A DNA stretch of 64,000 nt from Scalindua sp964344685 (GTDB lineage Bacteria > Planctomycetota > Brocadiia > Brocadiales > Scalinduaceae). Location: contig CAYFOK010000007.1 in the NCBI GenBank assembly GCA_964344685.1, positions 1 to 64,000 on the forward strand. The letters run 5' to 3'. The position numbers were made by a program, and so were the translations under genes. Shown here piece by piece: positions 35,980 to 44,982 of the stretch; position 1 is the first letter of the stretch, and the number at the start of each line of letters is the position of its first letter. A model generated the notes under the pieces. That model had not been told where the DNA came from, did no database searches, and saw only the letters and a program-made list of their open reading frames with translations.

Positions 35980-37941
35980 ATGTTCGTTTCTATAAAAACC
36001 CATGTCATTGTATTACTGATTTTTGCTACGATGCTTCCTTTTGTTTTACTCAGGATTATCGCCTACCCAATCATTCAATCTGATCTCAAGACCGTGATTA
36101 TGGACAACCTCGAAGCGATTGGACACAAGCAGTCAGAATTGGTGACTACCTGGATGCGCGAAAGGATGAAGGATGTCATTGTGGTCGCAAGCAATCCTAA
36201 TGTCGTCAATAGCGTAAAAATTACAACTAAAGATAAGGAATACAATTATACTGTCAAGTATCTGGAAACATTTGTAACTGAGTATGGTTATAAGGGAGCG
36301 TTTATATCTAATAATAATGGATCGATCATACTTGCCACATCAGAAGAAAGTATTGGCAAGGATATATCAAAAATGAGTTTCTTCAAACAAGCGATTCAGG
36401 GAAAAACCTTTGCATCAAGTATAATGCCGTCAAAAGTTCCGCTGATGAATGAGTTCGATGAGAAAGAGTTGGGATTACCAACCATGTTTGTCGCATCACC
36501 TCTAAAAGATGAGGATGAGAACATAATCGGCGTAGTTACATTAAGGATTCATGTGGGCATCCTGAGTAACTTAATGCAAAGTTACGCATATGGAAAGACA
36601 GGAGAATCTTATCTCGTTAACAGGCGGGGATACATGCTTACAGAATCAAGGTTTACTAAACATTTGAAAAAAACGGGAGCGGTTCACAAAAGAAGTGCCC
36701 TGGAGGTGAAGTTGATTGATCCGGAAACCGGCAAATTAACCCTGAGCGCAAAGCGGTGTATTGCGGGAAAAGACGGTTCTAATTCAAAAGGCTATAATGA
36801 CTATGGGGGCATTCCTGTCTTGGGAGTCTGGGAATGGCTGCCAGAGTTTAACTGGGGCGTTATTACTGAAATAGATAGAGCCGAAGCTTATGGACCGGTA
36901 TATAACCTTAAATTCATAGTCCTATCTTTGATACTGGCAATAGCATTTCCATTCCTGCTTGTAGCTTATTACTTTGGCAAAAGATTTTCCAATCCTATCA
37001 TCCGGCTTAAGGAAGTTGCAGAAGAGATAACTTCAGGGGATTTAACCAAAAAGGTTGAAATAGAAAGCAGTAATGAGATAGGTGAGCTGGCAAATGCTTT
37101 CAATGTCATGACAACCGCCCTGCATGAAAAGACTAGAGAGACAGCAGAATCTGAGGAGCGCTATAGAAAAATGTTTGACTCTCTCAAGGAAGGTGTATAT
37201 CAATGTCAACCCGGTGTCGAAGGAAAGTTCACATGGGTCAATCATGCCTGTGCGGAAATGTTTGGTTACAACACCCCGGAGGAGATGGTGGGCACAAAAG
37301 TTAAGGATATCTACATTGATCCTGGAGATAGATGGCGGCTACTGGAAATACTGGAAAAACATGGAATCTGGAGAAACTTTGTGTCCAATTGTAAGAAAAA
37401 AGATGGAGAACCTCTTTATACCGAACGAACTACAAATATGATTAGAAACGAAAAAAACAAACCTGTTCTTATTGAAGGAATAATCAGAGATATTACCGAA
37501 CGAAAGAGGCTTGAGGATGAGCTGCATGAGTCTGTGCAGCGTGACAGAGAATTGTTTAACTCTCTTACGGAAGGTGTATATCAGTGTGAGCCCGGGGCCG
37601 AAGGAAAATTTACGTGGGTAAACGAAGCCTGCGCAAAAATGTTTGGTTATAAATCACCCGAAGATATGATGGGCAAAAAGACGAAGGATGTTTACGTAGA
37701 TCCTGAAGACAGATGGAAGCATCTGGAGAAACTGGAAAAATATGGAGTCTTGAGAAATTTTGTGTCTAATTGCAAAAAGAAAAATGGCAAAAGTTTTTAT
37801 ACCGAACGCACTGCCAATCTAATCAGAAATGAGGATGGCGAACCTGTCACTATTGAAGGAATAATCAGAGATATTAGTGAACAAAGGAGCCTGAAGGCTA
37901 AGTTAAAAAAATCTGAGAAGTATCAAAAGGGTAAAGGCTGA
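35980..37941 (+). CDS. Cache-HAMP-PAS-PAS membrane sensor without an output domain
   Basis: About 653 residues. First helix at about 7-28, then a large periplasmic double-Cache domain to about 310, a second helix (about 312-335) and a HAMP domain (NPIIRLKEVAEEITSGDL). Two PAS domains of about 120 residues each follow, closely alike (EGVYQCQPG/EGVYQCEPG; NFVSNCKKK in both), each ending in a PAC-type GIIRDI segment. The protein stops right after the second PAS, with no kinase, GGDEF or methyl-accepting region. ATG at 35980 follows GAGGAG by about 7 bases and is preferred to a TTG 15 bases earlier. Confidence 0.85.
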   Translation: MFVSIKTHVIVLLIFATMLPFVLLRIIAYPIIQSDLKTVIMDNLEAIGHKQSELVTTWMRERMKDVIVVASNPNVVNSVKITTKDKEYNYTVKYLETFVTEYGYKGAFISNNNGSIILATSEESIGKDISKMSFFKQAIQGKTFASSIMPSKVPLMNEFDEKELGLPTMFVASPLKDEDENIIGVVTLRIHVGILSNLMQSYAYGKTGESYLVNRRGYMLTESRFTKHLKKTGAVHKRSALEVKLIDPETGKLTLSAKRCIAGKDGSNSKGYNDYGGIPVLGVWEWLPEFNWGVITEIDRAEAYGPVYNLKFIVLSLILAIAFPFLLVAYYFGKRFSNPIIRLKEVAEEITSGDLTKKVEIESSNEIGELANAFNVMTTALHEKTRETAESEERYRKMFDSLKEGVYQCQPGVEGKFTWVNHACAEMFGYNTPEEMVGTKVKDIYIDPGDRWRLLEILEKHGIWRNFVSNCKKKDGEPLYTERTTNMIRNEKNKPVLIEGIIRDITERKRLEDELHESVQRDRELFNSLTEGVYQCEPGAEGKFTWVNEACAKMFGYKSPEDMMGKKTKDVYVDPEDRWKHLEKLEKYGVLRNFVSNCKKKNGKSFYTERTANLIRNEDGEPVTIEGIIRDISEQRSLKAKLKKSEKYQKGKG

Positions 37942-37961
37942 TTTTTTTCTAAATTAAGCCT

Positions 37962-37990
37962 GCGTTTCATAAAACGCAAAGCTGTTTTTT
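37962..37990 (+). terminator. Weak terminator after the PAS sensor
   Basis: GCGTTT (37962-37967) and AAACGC (37972-37977) form a short stem with a 4-base loop, followed shortly by TTTTTT. The stem is only 6 pairs and is separated from the T-run by several bases. Confidence 0.4.
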
Positions 37991-38006
37991 CGGCTCTTAT
38001 TTTTCA

Positions 38007-38034
38007 TTGACTTTAACAGATTAAATACTAGAAT
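38007..38034 (+). promoter_or_regulatory. Promoter of the His-rich protein gene
   Basis: TTGACT (38007-38012), a 16-base spacer and TAGAAT (38029-38034): five of six matches at both boxes. The start would lie about 45 bases before the GTG. Confidence 0.45.
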
Positions 38035-38084
38035 TTGCAAATAGCCTGTTTACTTTGATTAATCTTTTTTGAAAGGGTGAAAAC

Positions 38085-38396
38085 GTGAAGCGAATTTTAA
38101 GCCTTACTGTAGTTGTTGCTTTTGCTTATTTGATGATTGCGTTTTGTTCCGGCAGTGTAACTACATTTGCTGATGTACATCCGGCAGATAAATGCCTGCA
38201 ATGCGGAAAACCGGCAGACAGCCACGGCGGAGCGGTAATAGTTGAAGAAGGTGATAAGCATCAGGTATTCTGTTGTCAGGGTTGTGTTGAGGAACATGCA
38301 AAAGGACATCATGAAGACAAAGGTCATCACGAGCACGGCGAGCATCACGAGCATGGTGAAGGACATCATGAACATGATGAGCATGGTCATCATTAA
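38085..38396 (+). CDS. Exported His-rich, Cys-containing metal-binding protein
   Basis: A 103-residue protein beginning with GTG, with AAAGGG 8 bases upstream. A signal peptide runs to about residue 30. The mature part has CLQCGK and, about 30 residues later, CCQGC, a TRASH/zinc-finger-like four-cysteine layout. The last 30 residues are mostly His, Glu, Gly and Asp (HHEHGEHHEHGEGHH), a pattern that binds Ni, Zn or Cu. Probably a periplasmic metal buffer or sensor. It has its own promoter and a strong terminator, so it is a single-gene unit. Confidence 0.7.
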   Translation: MKRILSLTVVVAFAYLMIAFCSGSVTTFADVHPADKCLQCGKPADSHGGAVIVEEGDKHQVFCCQGCVEEHAKGHHEDKGHHEHGEHHEHGEGHHEHDEHGHH

Positions 38397-38427
38397 AACG
38401 AATTTAATATAGTAATAAGAAATAAAA

Positions 38428-38468
38428 AGGCATTCTTGTTTCCTAAAACGCAAGAATGTCTTTTTTTT
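38428..38468 (+). terminator. Strong intrinsic terminator of the His-rich protein gene
   Basis: CATTCTTG (38431-38438) pairs with CAAGAATG (38451-38458) and is directly followed by a run of eight T after TC. It also lies just before lpxA. Confidence 0.8.
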
Positions 38469-38485
38469 GTAACGTAAGAGCTAAT

Positions 38486-39256
38486 ATGATCCACAAAACT
38501 GCTGTTATTGATCCCGGTGCCGAGCTGGGAAATGATGTTGAAATAGGACCTTTTACAGTAATTGAATCAGATGTGACTATTGGTGATGGAACGGTCATTG
38601 GCCCCAATGTCAGTATAAGACCATACACCACTATTGGACCAAACTGCAGTGTTCATGCCGGAGCTGTGCTGGGTGGTATTCCACAGGACGTAAACTTCAA
38701 AGGGGGAAAATCATTTGTCACCATTGGCGCAAACTGCCAGATACGTGAATGCGTAACGATTAACCGCGGGACTCAGACTGACTCTGTAACGGAGGTAGGT
38801 GACGACTGCTTTTTGATGGCATTATCTCATTTAGGGCACAACGTTAAACTTGGCAACAATGTTATCGTTGCAAACGGAGCACTGTTAGCAGGTTATGTGG
38901 AAGTAGCTGATAATGTTTTCATTAGCGGGAATTGTGTCGTACACCAGTTTGTAACGATAGGACGGCTGGCTATGCTGGGCGGTAGTTGTGGTGTTTCCAA
39001 AGACATACCTCCATTCTGCCTGGTAAAACCGCTGGAGGGAAATAAAATCCTGGGATTGAACACAGTCGGACTACGCAGATCAGCATTAACGACAGATGAG
39101 CGGCAGGATATCAAAGGAGCATTTAAACTGCTTTACCAATCAGGCCTGCATATAAGCCATGCGCTGGAAAAGATTAAATCGGCCTATCCCACAGGGCCGG
39201 CCTCTGAGATCTCAGCTTTTATAGAAAAATCTGAACGAGGCATCTGCTCTATGTAA
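38486..39256 (+). CDS. lpxA: UDP-N-acetylglucosamine acyltransferase
   Basis: A 256-residue left-handed beta-helix acyltransferase. Hexapeptide repeats fill the first 190 residues (IGPFTVIESDVTIGDGTVIG and on), the catalytic-His region reads SHLGHNVKLGNN, and the C-terminal helical part carries NTVGLRRSALT. LpxA adds the first hydroxyacyl chain to UDP-GlcNAc in lipid A synthesis, which implies an LPS-type outer membrane. The ATG at 38486 is chosen because the fold starts there (MIHKTAVIDP); the frame extends back to 38456 into the terminator. No other lpx genes are beside it. Confidence 0.9.
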   Translation: MIHKTAVIDPGAELGNDVEIGPFTVIESDVTIGDGTVIGPNVSIRPYTTIGPNCSVHAGAVLGGIPQDVNFKGGKSFVTIGANCQIRECVTINRGTQTDSVTEVGDDCFLMALSHLGHNVKLGNNVIVANGALLAGYVEVADNVFISGNCVVHQFVTIGRLAMLGGSCGVSKDIPPFCLVKPLEGNKILGLNTVGLRRSALTTDERQDIKGAFKLLYQSGLHISHALEKIKSAYPTGPASEISAFIEKSERGICSM

Positions 39257-39308
39257 TATAGACAGGCAACAGGCATTGTTTGTGATTTGAGGATTGTGTA
39301 TTGTAATT

Positions 39309-40166
39309 TCACCTGACGAGGCTTCTCAATTTTTCTGAATTGAGCGATACATCGCCAATACGGGGCGGCCCGTTTCTTTCCTGATGCCGCATTATACCAT
39401 TTAATAAATCCGGAGCGTACCCTCCCCTGTCCAGCACATATCTGCCAATATCAAAAAGGCTCCACCTCCTCTCCCCTCCCAGATGATATATCCCCCTCAA
39501 TCCAAGGGTGAGTGCAGCAACTGCTGTCCTGCCAATTTCCTCACAATCAACACAGCTTCTGTATTCATCGTAAAAAAGTGTTACCGGCAGATTTCGCCTG
39601 AACCGGTTCTCTATCCAGTCAATCGCACCTTTTGTACCGCCAATAGAATCTCCGAGCGGCAGCCCCAGCCTGATGATACAATAATCACTGCATCTCTGGA
39701 CATAACTTTCAGCGCTGGCAAAGGTCTCTCCGACAACATTTATAGGATCTGGTTTGTCCTCTTCCGTATAACCGCCTGCGGGTGCATTGAAGCCGGAAAA
39801 CACAAGATCAGTACTCATATACAAAATGGGTGTATCATCACCAAAAACATCTACCACCGCCCTTGTTCCATTCACATTCAGCAAATGCGCCCATTCCGGC
39901 CTCTCTTCACACACATCCAGGTCACAAACTCCTGCACAATGTATTACATGAGTAGGCTTAAAATCATCTTTAATCTTTTCCAGTTTCTTCTGTTCGGTAA
40001 TACAGAATGATGAAATGTTGCCACCTTCAGGAATACTGGATTTTGGCGGCCTCAAGCCATACAAAAGTGATTCCGGCAGCAGCTTATGTAATTGAGTGAA
40101 TATAGGCCATCCATGTATTGATGTGACCCCTGTTACCAATATTTTCCAGGAATTGAAATTCTCCAT
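39309..40166 (-). CDS. RmlD-like NAD-dependent epimerase/reductase, catalytic YxxxK missing
   Basis: About 285 residues of an extended SDR protein closest in layout to dTDP-4-dehydrorhamnose reductase (RmlD). It has an N-terminal ILVTGVTSIHG nucleotide loop, the HCAGVCDLDVCE stretch, and YMSTDLVFSG as in RmlD. Where the catalytic YxxxK should follow (usually 'NVYGxxK'), it reads NVVGETF, so both the Tyr and the Lys are gone. It may be a non-catalytic nucleotide-binding protein, comparable to the regulatory subunit of methionine adenosyltransferase. ATG at 40166 is preferred to a TTG at 40181. Confidence 0.75.
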   Translation of the reverse strand: MENFNSWKILVTGVTSIHGWPIFTQLHKLLPESLLYGLRPPKSSIPEGGNISSFCITEQKKLEKIKDDFKPTHVIHCAGVCDLDVCEERPEWAHLLNVNGTRAVVDVFGDDTPILYMSTDLVFSGFNAPAGGYTEEDKPDPINVVGETFASAESYVQRCSDYCIIRLGLPLGDSIGGTKGAIDWIENRFRRNLPVTLFYDEYRSCVDCEEIGRTAVAALTLGLRGIYHLGGERRWSLFDIGRYVLDRGGYAPDLLNGIMRHQERNGPPRIGDVSLNSEKLRSLVR

Positions 40167-40181
40167 TTGATAAATATCCAA

Positions 40182-40497
40182 TTAAGATTACTGAAAAGAT
40201 ACCTGACATTATAATAGTAGAGACCCTTCTCCGTGTCAAAATAAAGTTTGAAGTTAAAAGTGAGCTATAGTTGGGAAAGCGGAAATTAGTTGTAAAATGT
40301 GATTTGCCATTAGAAAATTTGCAGTTCTTACACTTTGTGTCTTAGAACTTCCGCGATAATGAGGCTGCCTTGCTTTCGCAAGGACTCCAACACTAAACCA
40401 ATCCCTTACGAAGCAAACAGCATACATAGATGATACTTTTTATACTTAAGTTTAGAAGTATTCTTATGATAAAAGAATAAGTTTACAATACATCTTT
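40182..40497. repeat. Intergenic stretch with decayed repeat copies
   Basis: AAAAGTGAGCTATAGTT at 40256-40272 and CTTTGTGTCTTAGAA near 40336 match strings around 8754-8806 and 43012-43032. GAGGCTGCCTT near 40360 is the reverse complement of a string near 42540. No gene is visible. Confidence 0.4.
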
Positions 40498-40572
40498 TTA
40501 ACGCATCAGTTTCTGATAAATTTTGTAAGTTTCTCCTGCAACTATTACCTGAGTAAAATTATCTAATACTCT
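40498..40572 (-). pseudogene. Detached C-terminal tail of the glycosyltransferase after an in-frame stop
   Basis: Directly after the TAA at 40575-40573, the same frame continues for 24 codons to another TAA at 40498. Its translation, beginning RVLDNFTQ and ending YKIYQKLMR, is the usual C-terminal helix of GT4 enzymes ('GRERVLDNFTW...YKIY'). The stop therefore replaces a codon, probably GAA for Glu. Confidence 0.75.
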
Positions 40573-41616
40573 TTACCTGCCATTTTTTGATAATTCAATC
40601 CTTAGGTCATTATTATTGATTAACAGCTTTATCTTTGCAGCCAAATCTTCATCATCACCTTCTTTAAATATTAATCCGCAATCACCCAGAACATTCGGAA
40701 TCTCTCCGGAATCAGACCCAACCACCGGAACTTCACACGACATTGCCTCAGTCAGCACCCTACCAAACTGCTCCTTCCATTTTCTTGTAGTGCGGGAAGG
40801 GAGCACTATACAATCCAAACAGTTTAAATAGTCCGGGACCTGAGAAGAAGGAATATTATCGATAAGCCTGATCTGCTCTGATATCCCCAGACGCCTTCTT
40901 TCTGCATTTATTCTGTTTTTTAACTTACCACTGCCTATCATCAACAAATTAAAATTACTCTTGATCAGTGATGCCGCCTTTAACAGATCCAGAACACCCT
41001 TTTCTTCTACTAACCGGCCTAAATACCCGATTGTAAAAGACTCCAGGCGAAGCCTGGTCTTCAACTCTGATGAGTCCATTTTACGGAACAGTGAAGTATC
41101 AGTGCCCAGTGGAATTAACGAAATTCTCTCTTTATCAAAGCCTTTCCTTATAAGAGTATTACCAATACTTTCATTACCCGCTATTGCATAATCTGCATTT
41201 TTCAGATTATATCTTTCCATCCATGAAAATGGAAAAGGATATTTTTTATATATATTCTGCCATGTTACAAACAGGCATTTGATATTATATTTCTTTGCCA
41301 ATCGAATTGCCTGAAAAGTGACAAAACTATAATGCTCTTCCTCAATATGAAATATGTCTGGCCGAATCTGCCTGACATACTTTTCCAGTCCGGGATACCA
41401 ATGAAAATGGTTATAGCCACTCATGGCAAGCTTAGTGGGAATAATCTTACAATCTCTGCAATCTTCCTTCTCTAAGCTGGTTTTATGCCATTTTGTCGGC
41501 ACGATTAAGGTTAACTCTACATCCTCTAATTTTGCCAGCTCTTTAAGTTTCCTATGATAAGCTTCGGATACCAAAGCTTTCCATATAATTAATATCTTCA
41601 TTATTAATACTTTCAT
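40573..41616 (-). CDS. Glycosyltransferase family 4 (GT-B), cut short by an in-frame TAA
   Basis: A 347-residue GT-B enzyme. N-terminal domain with IFHIEEEHYSF near residue 108, then the GT1 domain: GYLGRLVEEKGVLDLLKA, LLMIGSGKL, and the acceptor/nucleotide-sugar E-x7-E region FGRVLTEAMSCEVPVVGSDSGEIPNV. It would add a sugar to a lipid or glycan at the cytoplasmic membrane. The frame ends at ...LSKNGR with TAA, but conserved C-terminal sequence continues in frame for 24 codons. The catalytic core is complete, so the truncated protein might still fold. Start uncertain between 41616 and 41601. Confidence 0.82.
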   Translation of the reverse strand: MKVLIMKILIIWKALVSEAYHRKLKELAKLEDVELTLIVPTKWHKTSLEKEDCRDCKIIPTKLAMSGYNHFHWYPGLEKYVRQIRPDIFHIEEEHYSFVTFQAIRLAKKYNIKCLFVTWQNIYKKYPFPFSWMERYNLKNADYAIAGNESIGNTLIRKGFDKERISLIPLGTDTSLFRKMDSSELKTRLRLESFTIGYLGRLVEEKGVLDLLKAASLIKSNFNLLMIGSGKLKNRINAERRRLGISEQIRLIDNIPSSQVPDYLNCLDCIVLPSRTTRKWKEQFGRVLTEAMSCEVPVVGSDSGEIPNVLGDCGLIFKEGDDEDLAAKIKLLINNNDLRIELSKNGR

Positions 41617-41792
41617 CTATCATTTACCCGACAAATTTATTAAATTATGACTATTGACTAATGTCTAATGGATTAGACCAATTGTTTTTAAAAAGAGTGA
41701 CTAATGACTACCCAGTTTTGCTGATTGAATAATTTAATAATTAGCGATGTCAACATCTCTGAAAAAAGCTTTTATGAAATGCTCAAGCTTTG

Positions 41793-41933
41793 TCATTTTT
41801 TTTTTAAAACATTTAACATGCTGGTTATCTGTTTTTTAGAGTGGAATTCATCAAGAGCGAGTCCCCTCACAGCATAATCTAAGCTGACAAAACACTTCTC
41901 TCTATTCGATCTATTAATTCTTTTTTTCTTCAT
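41793..41933 (-). CDS. Possible 46-residue small basic protein
   Basis: ATG at 41933, TGA at 41793-41795. The peptide begins MKKKRINRSN and has a central SLDYAVRGLALDEF segment; it ends in a run of lysines coded by ten consecutive A. The homopolymer makes the end frame-sensitive. No family recognised. AGAGATG precedes it weakly. Confidence 0.3.
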   Translation of the reverse strand: MKKKRINRSNREKCFVSLDYAVRGLALDEFHSKKQITSMLNVLKKK

Positions 41934-42073
41934 ATTCATCTCTTTTCGTCTTCTCTCTTAACATTATTGAATTTCTTCCTTAATTGCTTCGCCCGCCCGG
42001 AAACACCTTACAAACCTGTTGGGCTTAACAGATTTGAAGGTGCGCCAGGCAAGCAAACGTAAATCTGAAGAAA

Positions 42074-42319
42074 CTAAATATTCTTTTTAATTAATTTAAT
42101 CATCTTATCTCTAAGATCTTCAGAAACATCCTTTAAACTAACAATATTAATGGTTTGCTCCTCTGTATTTAATGAAGAGGTGTTAGATGAGAGAGTTGCA
42201 CTTACATCCGGTTCCAGCTTCTATATCGCTCCTGTTGCCGGGCCAACAATAAGCCATCCAACCAGACCACCGAATATGGACATTGGAAAGACTAAGTATA
42301 GTCCAGCTTTTTTAACCAA
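42074..42319 (-). pseudogene. Small membrane-protein gene interrupted by an in-frame TAG
   Basis: A TTG at 42319 preceded directly by AAAGGAGGGAG starts a 32-codon frame with a membrane helix (YLVFPMSIFGGLVGWLIVG) that ends ATGAI then TAG at 42223-42221. The same frame stays open for 48 more codons, starting KLEPDVSATL and ending IKLIKKNI, with sensible composition. The stop may replace a Tyr codon (TAT/TAC). Alternatively the 32-codon peptide is complete and the rest is chance. Confidence 0.45.
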
Positions 42320-43079
42320 CCTCCCTCCTTTCCTAACTTAATCTATTTAATAAAATAGAATCTTCCAGTTCTGCCAGGCGCTCCTTGACACAGCGAGTCT
42401 AGTAGCCAGTAATCAAATTAATTAATCATTAAGTGCTAACGATAACTCATATTACGCAAACGTCAACCGGGTAAGAATCGGTACATAATTGGTATGAATT
42501 TTACTTGGTAATTGTTTATTGTTTGAGTCCTTACTAAAGTAAGGCAGCCTCACTCTCGCCCGCCTGGGTGATTGTCTGGCAAGTAAGGAGTCCAGAGATG
42601 GAACCCTCACGAAAGTCAGGAAAAGTCCTTATACCTGGAATTATCACTAGAGCGAGGAAAATACCCTTACTCTCGTAAGGAATACAGGGACGAGTTGCTG
42701 GTTGAGGAGAAGAACCGTTTAAACTGTTCAATCCTGGTTTTTTACTTTGTGCTCTTTGTGACTTTGTGTGAGGAATCTAGGAATTGAATCCTTACAGTAT
42801 GGTCTGTATGTGGAAAGGGGTTGCATTGAAGAGAGACCATGATGTTGCTGCAATTAATGTAGATACCGAAGCGGTAGAGATCCGGGAAAACGCCTCCATC
42901 CTGGAAGACAAATTGACAATTCTGTCAGTTATAAAGATTAAGGTACTGGACCCGCGCACATTAAGCGGTATGTAAAAATTAATAGTGTATAAAGATCAGG
43001 CAGACAGAGTAAGTTTAAAGTGCACTAAAGTTAGTGGTTAAAATATCTAACTTCAGGCACTTCAAACCTTCTTTAACTT

Positions 43080-43856
43080 TTACTTTGAAACCTGTCCAAA
43101 CTCTACAATCGCATTATATTTGTAGCCGCTTCCAAAATCTTTGTCTGAAAACAGAACTCCCTTTACGGTCACAGTATCCCCAACTGATGGCAAGTCCATT
43201 GTAGTGACAACCATATCGTTGTCCCCATTCTGTGCGCTTCCTGTCCCATCCTGGATATGCAGCCAGTTTTTGTTCATTATACGCGGAGTAACCTTGACTA
43301 CCTCTCCCTTGAGGATGATATCTTTATTATCAAGCTCTTTTCTCTTTGCAAAAAGCTCTTCAACAGTGTAGGCATTCGCCCCTTCAGCCTTTTCGACATT
43401 TATGCCCTTATGTTCCGTTGGTCTGGCACCGCTGCTGCCTAAAGTCTTCTTTTGAGGCTTTGCGCCTTCCGGTGCAGACCCTCCCTGTGATATCAGCCCC
43501 TCTGAAAAGAGAATTTTATCAAAGGTTCGATTTAGAGTCGGGCTCTTGTATTCAATCATTTCAAAACCGGCTGCCAGGACTACATCATCTCCAACAGATA
43601 CCTTGCTTTCCGGGATTGCAACCCACACCATATCTGTCTTGGTTTGAAGAAGGATATAAGTATAACCGGCACTGTTCATCGTCTCCGCTACTGAACCTAC
43701 AAGCGGGTCCTTTGACATGGCCTGAGGCGATACAGACTGCGGACTGGTATGTGTGTCCTCATTGGACAGCGAATACTGTGAAGCATAAGTTAAATTAACA
43801 AATGCGATAGTAACAAACAGTAAAATAAGAGAGATAAAAGCTACAGGTCTTTTCAT
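43080..43856 (-). CDS. Exported OB-fold (nucleic-acid-binding-like) protein
   Basis: A 258-residue protein with a signal peptide (cleavage near residue 25, TYA-SQ). The first domain reads VAETMNSAGYTYILLQTKTDMVWVAIPE, a pattern seen in small exported proteins of delta-proteobacteria-like and environmental genomes. The second half (DIILKGEVVKVTPRIMNKNWLHIQDG...GDTVTVKGVL) is an OB-fold like that of tRNA_anti-type proteins. It probably acts in the periplasm; the ligand is not known. Length and domain order look complete. Confidence 0.7.
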   Translation of the reverse strand: MKRPVAFISLILLFVTIAFVNLTYASQYSLSNEDTHTSPQSVSPQAMSKDPLVGSVAETMNSAGYTYILLQTKTDMVWVAIPESKVSVGDDVVLAAGFEMIEYKSPTLNRTFDKILFSEGLISQGGSAPEGAKPQKKTLGSSGARPTEHKGINVEKAEGANAYTVEELFAKRKELDNKDIILKGEVVKVTPRIMNKNWLHIQDGTGSAQNGDNDMVVTTMDLPSVGDTVTVKGVLFSDKDFGSGYKYNAIVEFGQVSK

Positions 43857-44043
43857 TTCTAATACACCTTTCTGGTTTTATAGAGTATTACAAAATAAAT
43901 TTAACAGGGGTTATAGTAATTCAACAATAGATAAGTATTATTTTGTTCCCAACTTAAATAATAGTAAAATACAGCCTTCATTTATATAAAATGAAACGGA
44001 TTATTCAAAGCAAAATTTTTCAGCTTAAAAGATTCTACATAAC

Positions 44044-44898
44044 ATGAAAACATTTCTGATATGTCATCGTGGTGCACTAGGCGACTTTATTCTTACCTGG
44101 CCGGCAATATATCGCTTAAGAGAGGCGCTGCCACAATATCACTTCCTCGGCATCGGACGCCCGGAATTTATGTGTGCGGCCATAAGCTTCGGTTTATTAG
44201 ACACTTATCTTGACAATGAATCAGCAGATCTGCTTGATTTCTTTAGTGGAAGGCGTATTCCGGACGAGATTCCATCTCCACAGGGAGCTCTTCTCTGGCT
44301 GACAGACGGACAGGATACAGCGGAAATTTTAAAGCAATCGGCTTCATTACCGGTTGTCTGTATAACCCCATTTCCACAGACACGGATACATCTGGCACAA
44401 TATTACTGTTCAGCCATTCAACCACACTTTAACATAAAGGTTCCTAAAGACCTTTCCGACTGTTTTCCTGCCGGGAAAACTGAAGGAAAATACGCACTGA
44501 TTCATCCCGGAAGCGGAAGCTCCAGGAAAAATTTTAATCCATACTTTTATCGAGATCTGGCGAACATGTTGAAGCATTCGGGTTATCACAAGACAGGTTT
44601 TATTTTCGGCCCGGTTGAGGAGGAGAAAATGGATAAGGAAGATTTTGCCGGGGAGTGGATAGAGCGCCCTAAGGATATAAAGGCTTTAGCAGATCTATTA
44701 TCGCATGCATCAATTTACATTGGAAATGATTCCGGGGTAAGCCATCTTGCAGGATTTGTTGGCACACAAACACTAGCTCTCTATAAAACTACAGATCCGA
44801 AAATATGGGGTGTATTAGGAAAGAAGGTTACGCATATCTCGGCTGTTGACGACAAGTCCGCCTTACGAAAGATACAAGAGTGTTTGAGGGATTTATGA
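44044..44898 (+). CDS. Glycosyltransferase family 9 (heptosyltransferase-like)
   Basis: A 284-residue ADP-heptose:LPS heptosyltransferase-like protein. N-terminal ICHRGALGDFILTWPAIYRLRE, central LIHPGSGSSRKNFN (nucleotide-sugar site) and C-terminal YIGNDSGVSHLAGFVGT with the typical D/H. It would extend the LPS core at the inner membrane. It is somewhat shorter than classical WaaC/WaaF (about 320-350). Consistent with lpxA and lolD in the same window. Confidence 0.85.
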   Translation: MKTFLICHRGALGDFILTWPAIYRLREALPQYHFLGIGRPEFMCAAISFGLLDTYLDNESADLLDFFSGRRIPDEIPSPQGALLWLTDGQDTAEILKQSASLPVVCITPFPQTRIHLAQYYCSAIQPHFNIKVPKDLSDCFPAGKTEGKYALIHPGSGSSRKNFNPYFYRDLANMLKHSGYHKTGFIFGPVEEEKMDKEDFAGEWIERPKDIKALADLLSHASIYIGNDSGVSHLAGFVGTQTLALYKTTDPKIWGVLGKKVTHISAVDDKSALRKIQECLRDL

Positions 44899-44982
44899 TT
44901 GAAGATTGTGTGTTAGCGATTTGCAGTTTATAAAGAAATTTTACTAAACTTCGCAATGCTTCCTTTTCTTGCCATATAAAAA

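Larger units (their letters stand above)
41617..43079. other. Gene-poor stretch of about 1.46 kb with decayed small genes and repeats
   Basis: No full-length gene lies here. It holds a 46-codon small frame (41793-41933), a small membrane-protein gene broken by TAG (42074-42319), and strings shared with other spacers (42540 region, 42751-42775, 43012-43032). The 42784-42975 open frame has no supporting feature. The whole looks like decayed accessory DNA. Confidence 0.5.

Noticed and set aside
42784..42975. 63-codon plus-strand open frame
   Set aside because: No ribosome site, no recognisable motif and it lies in decayed repeat-containing DNA.
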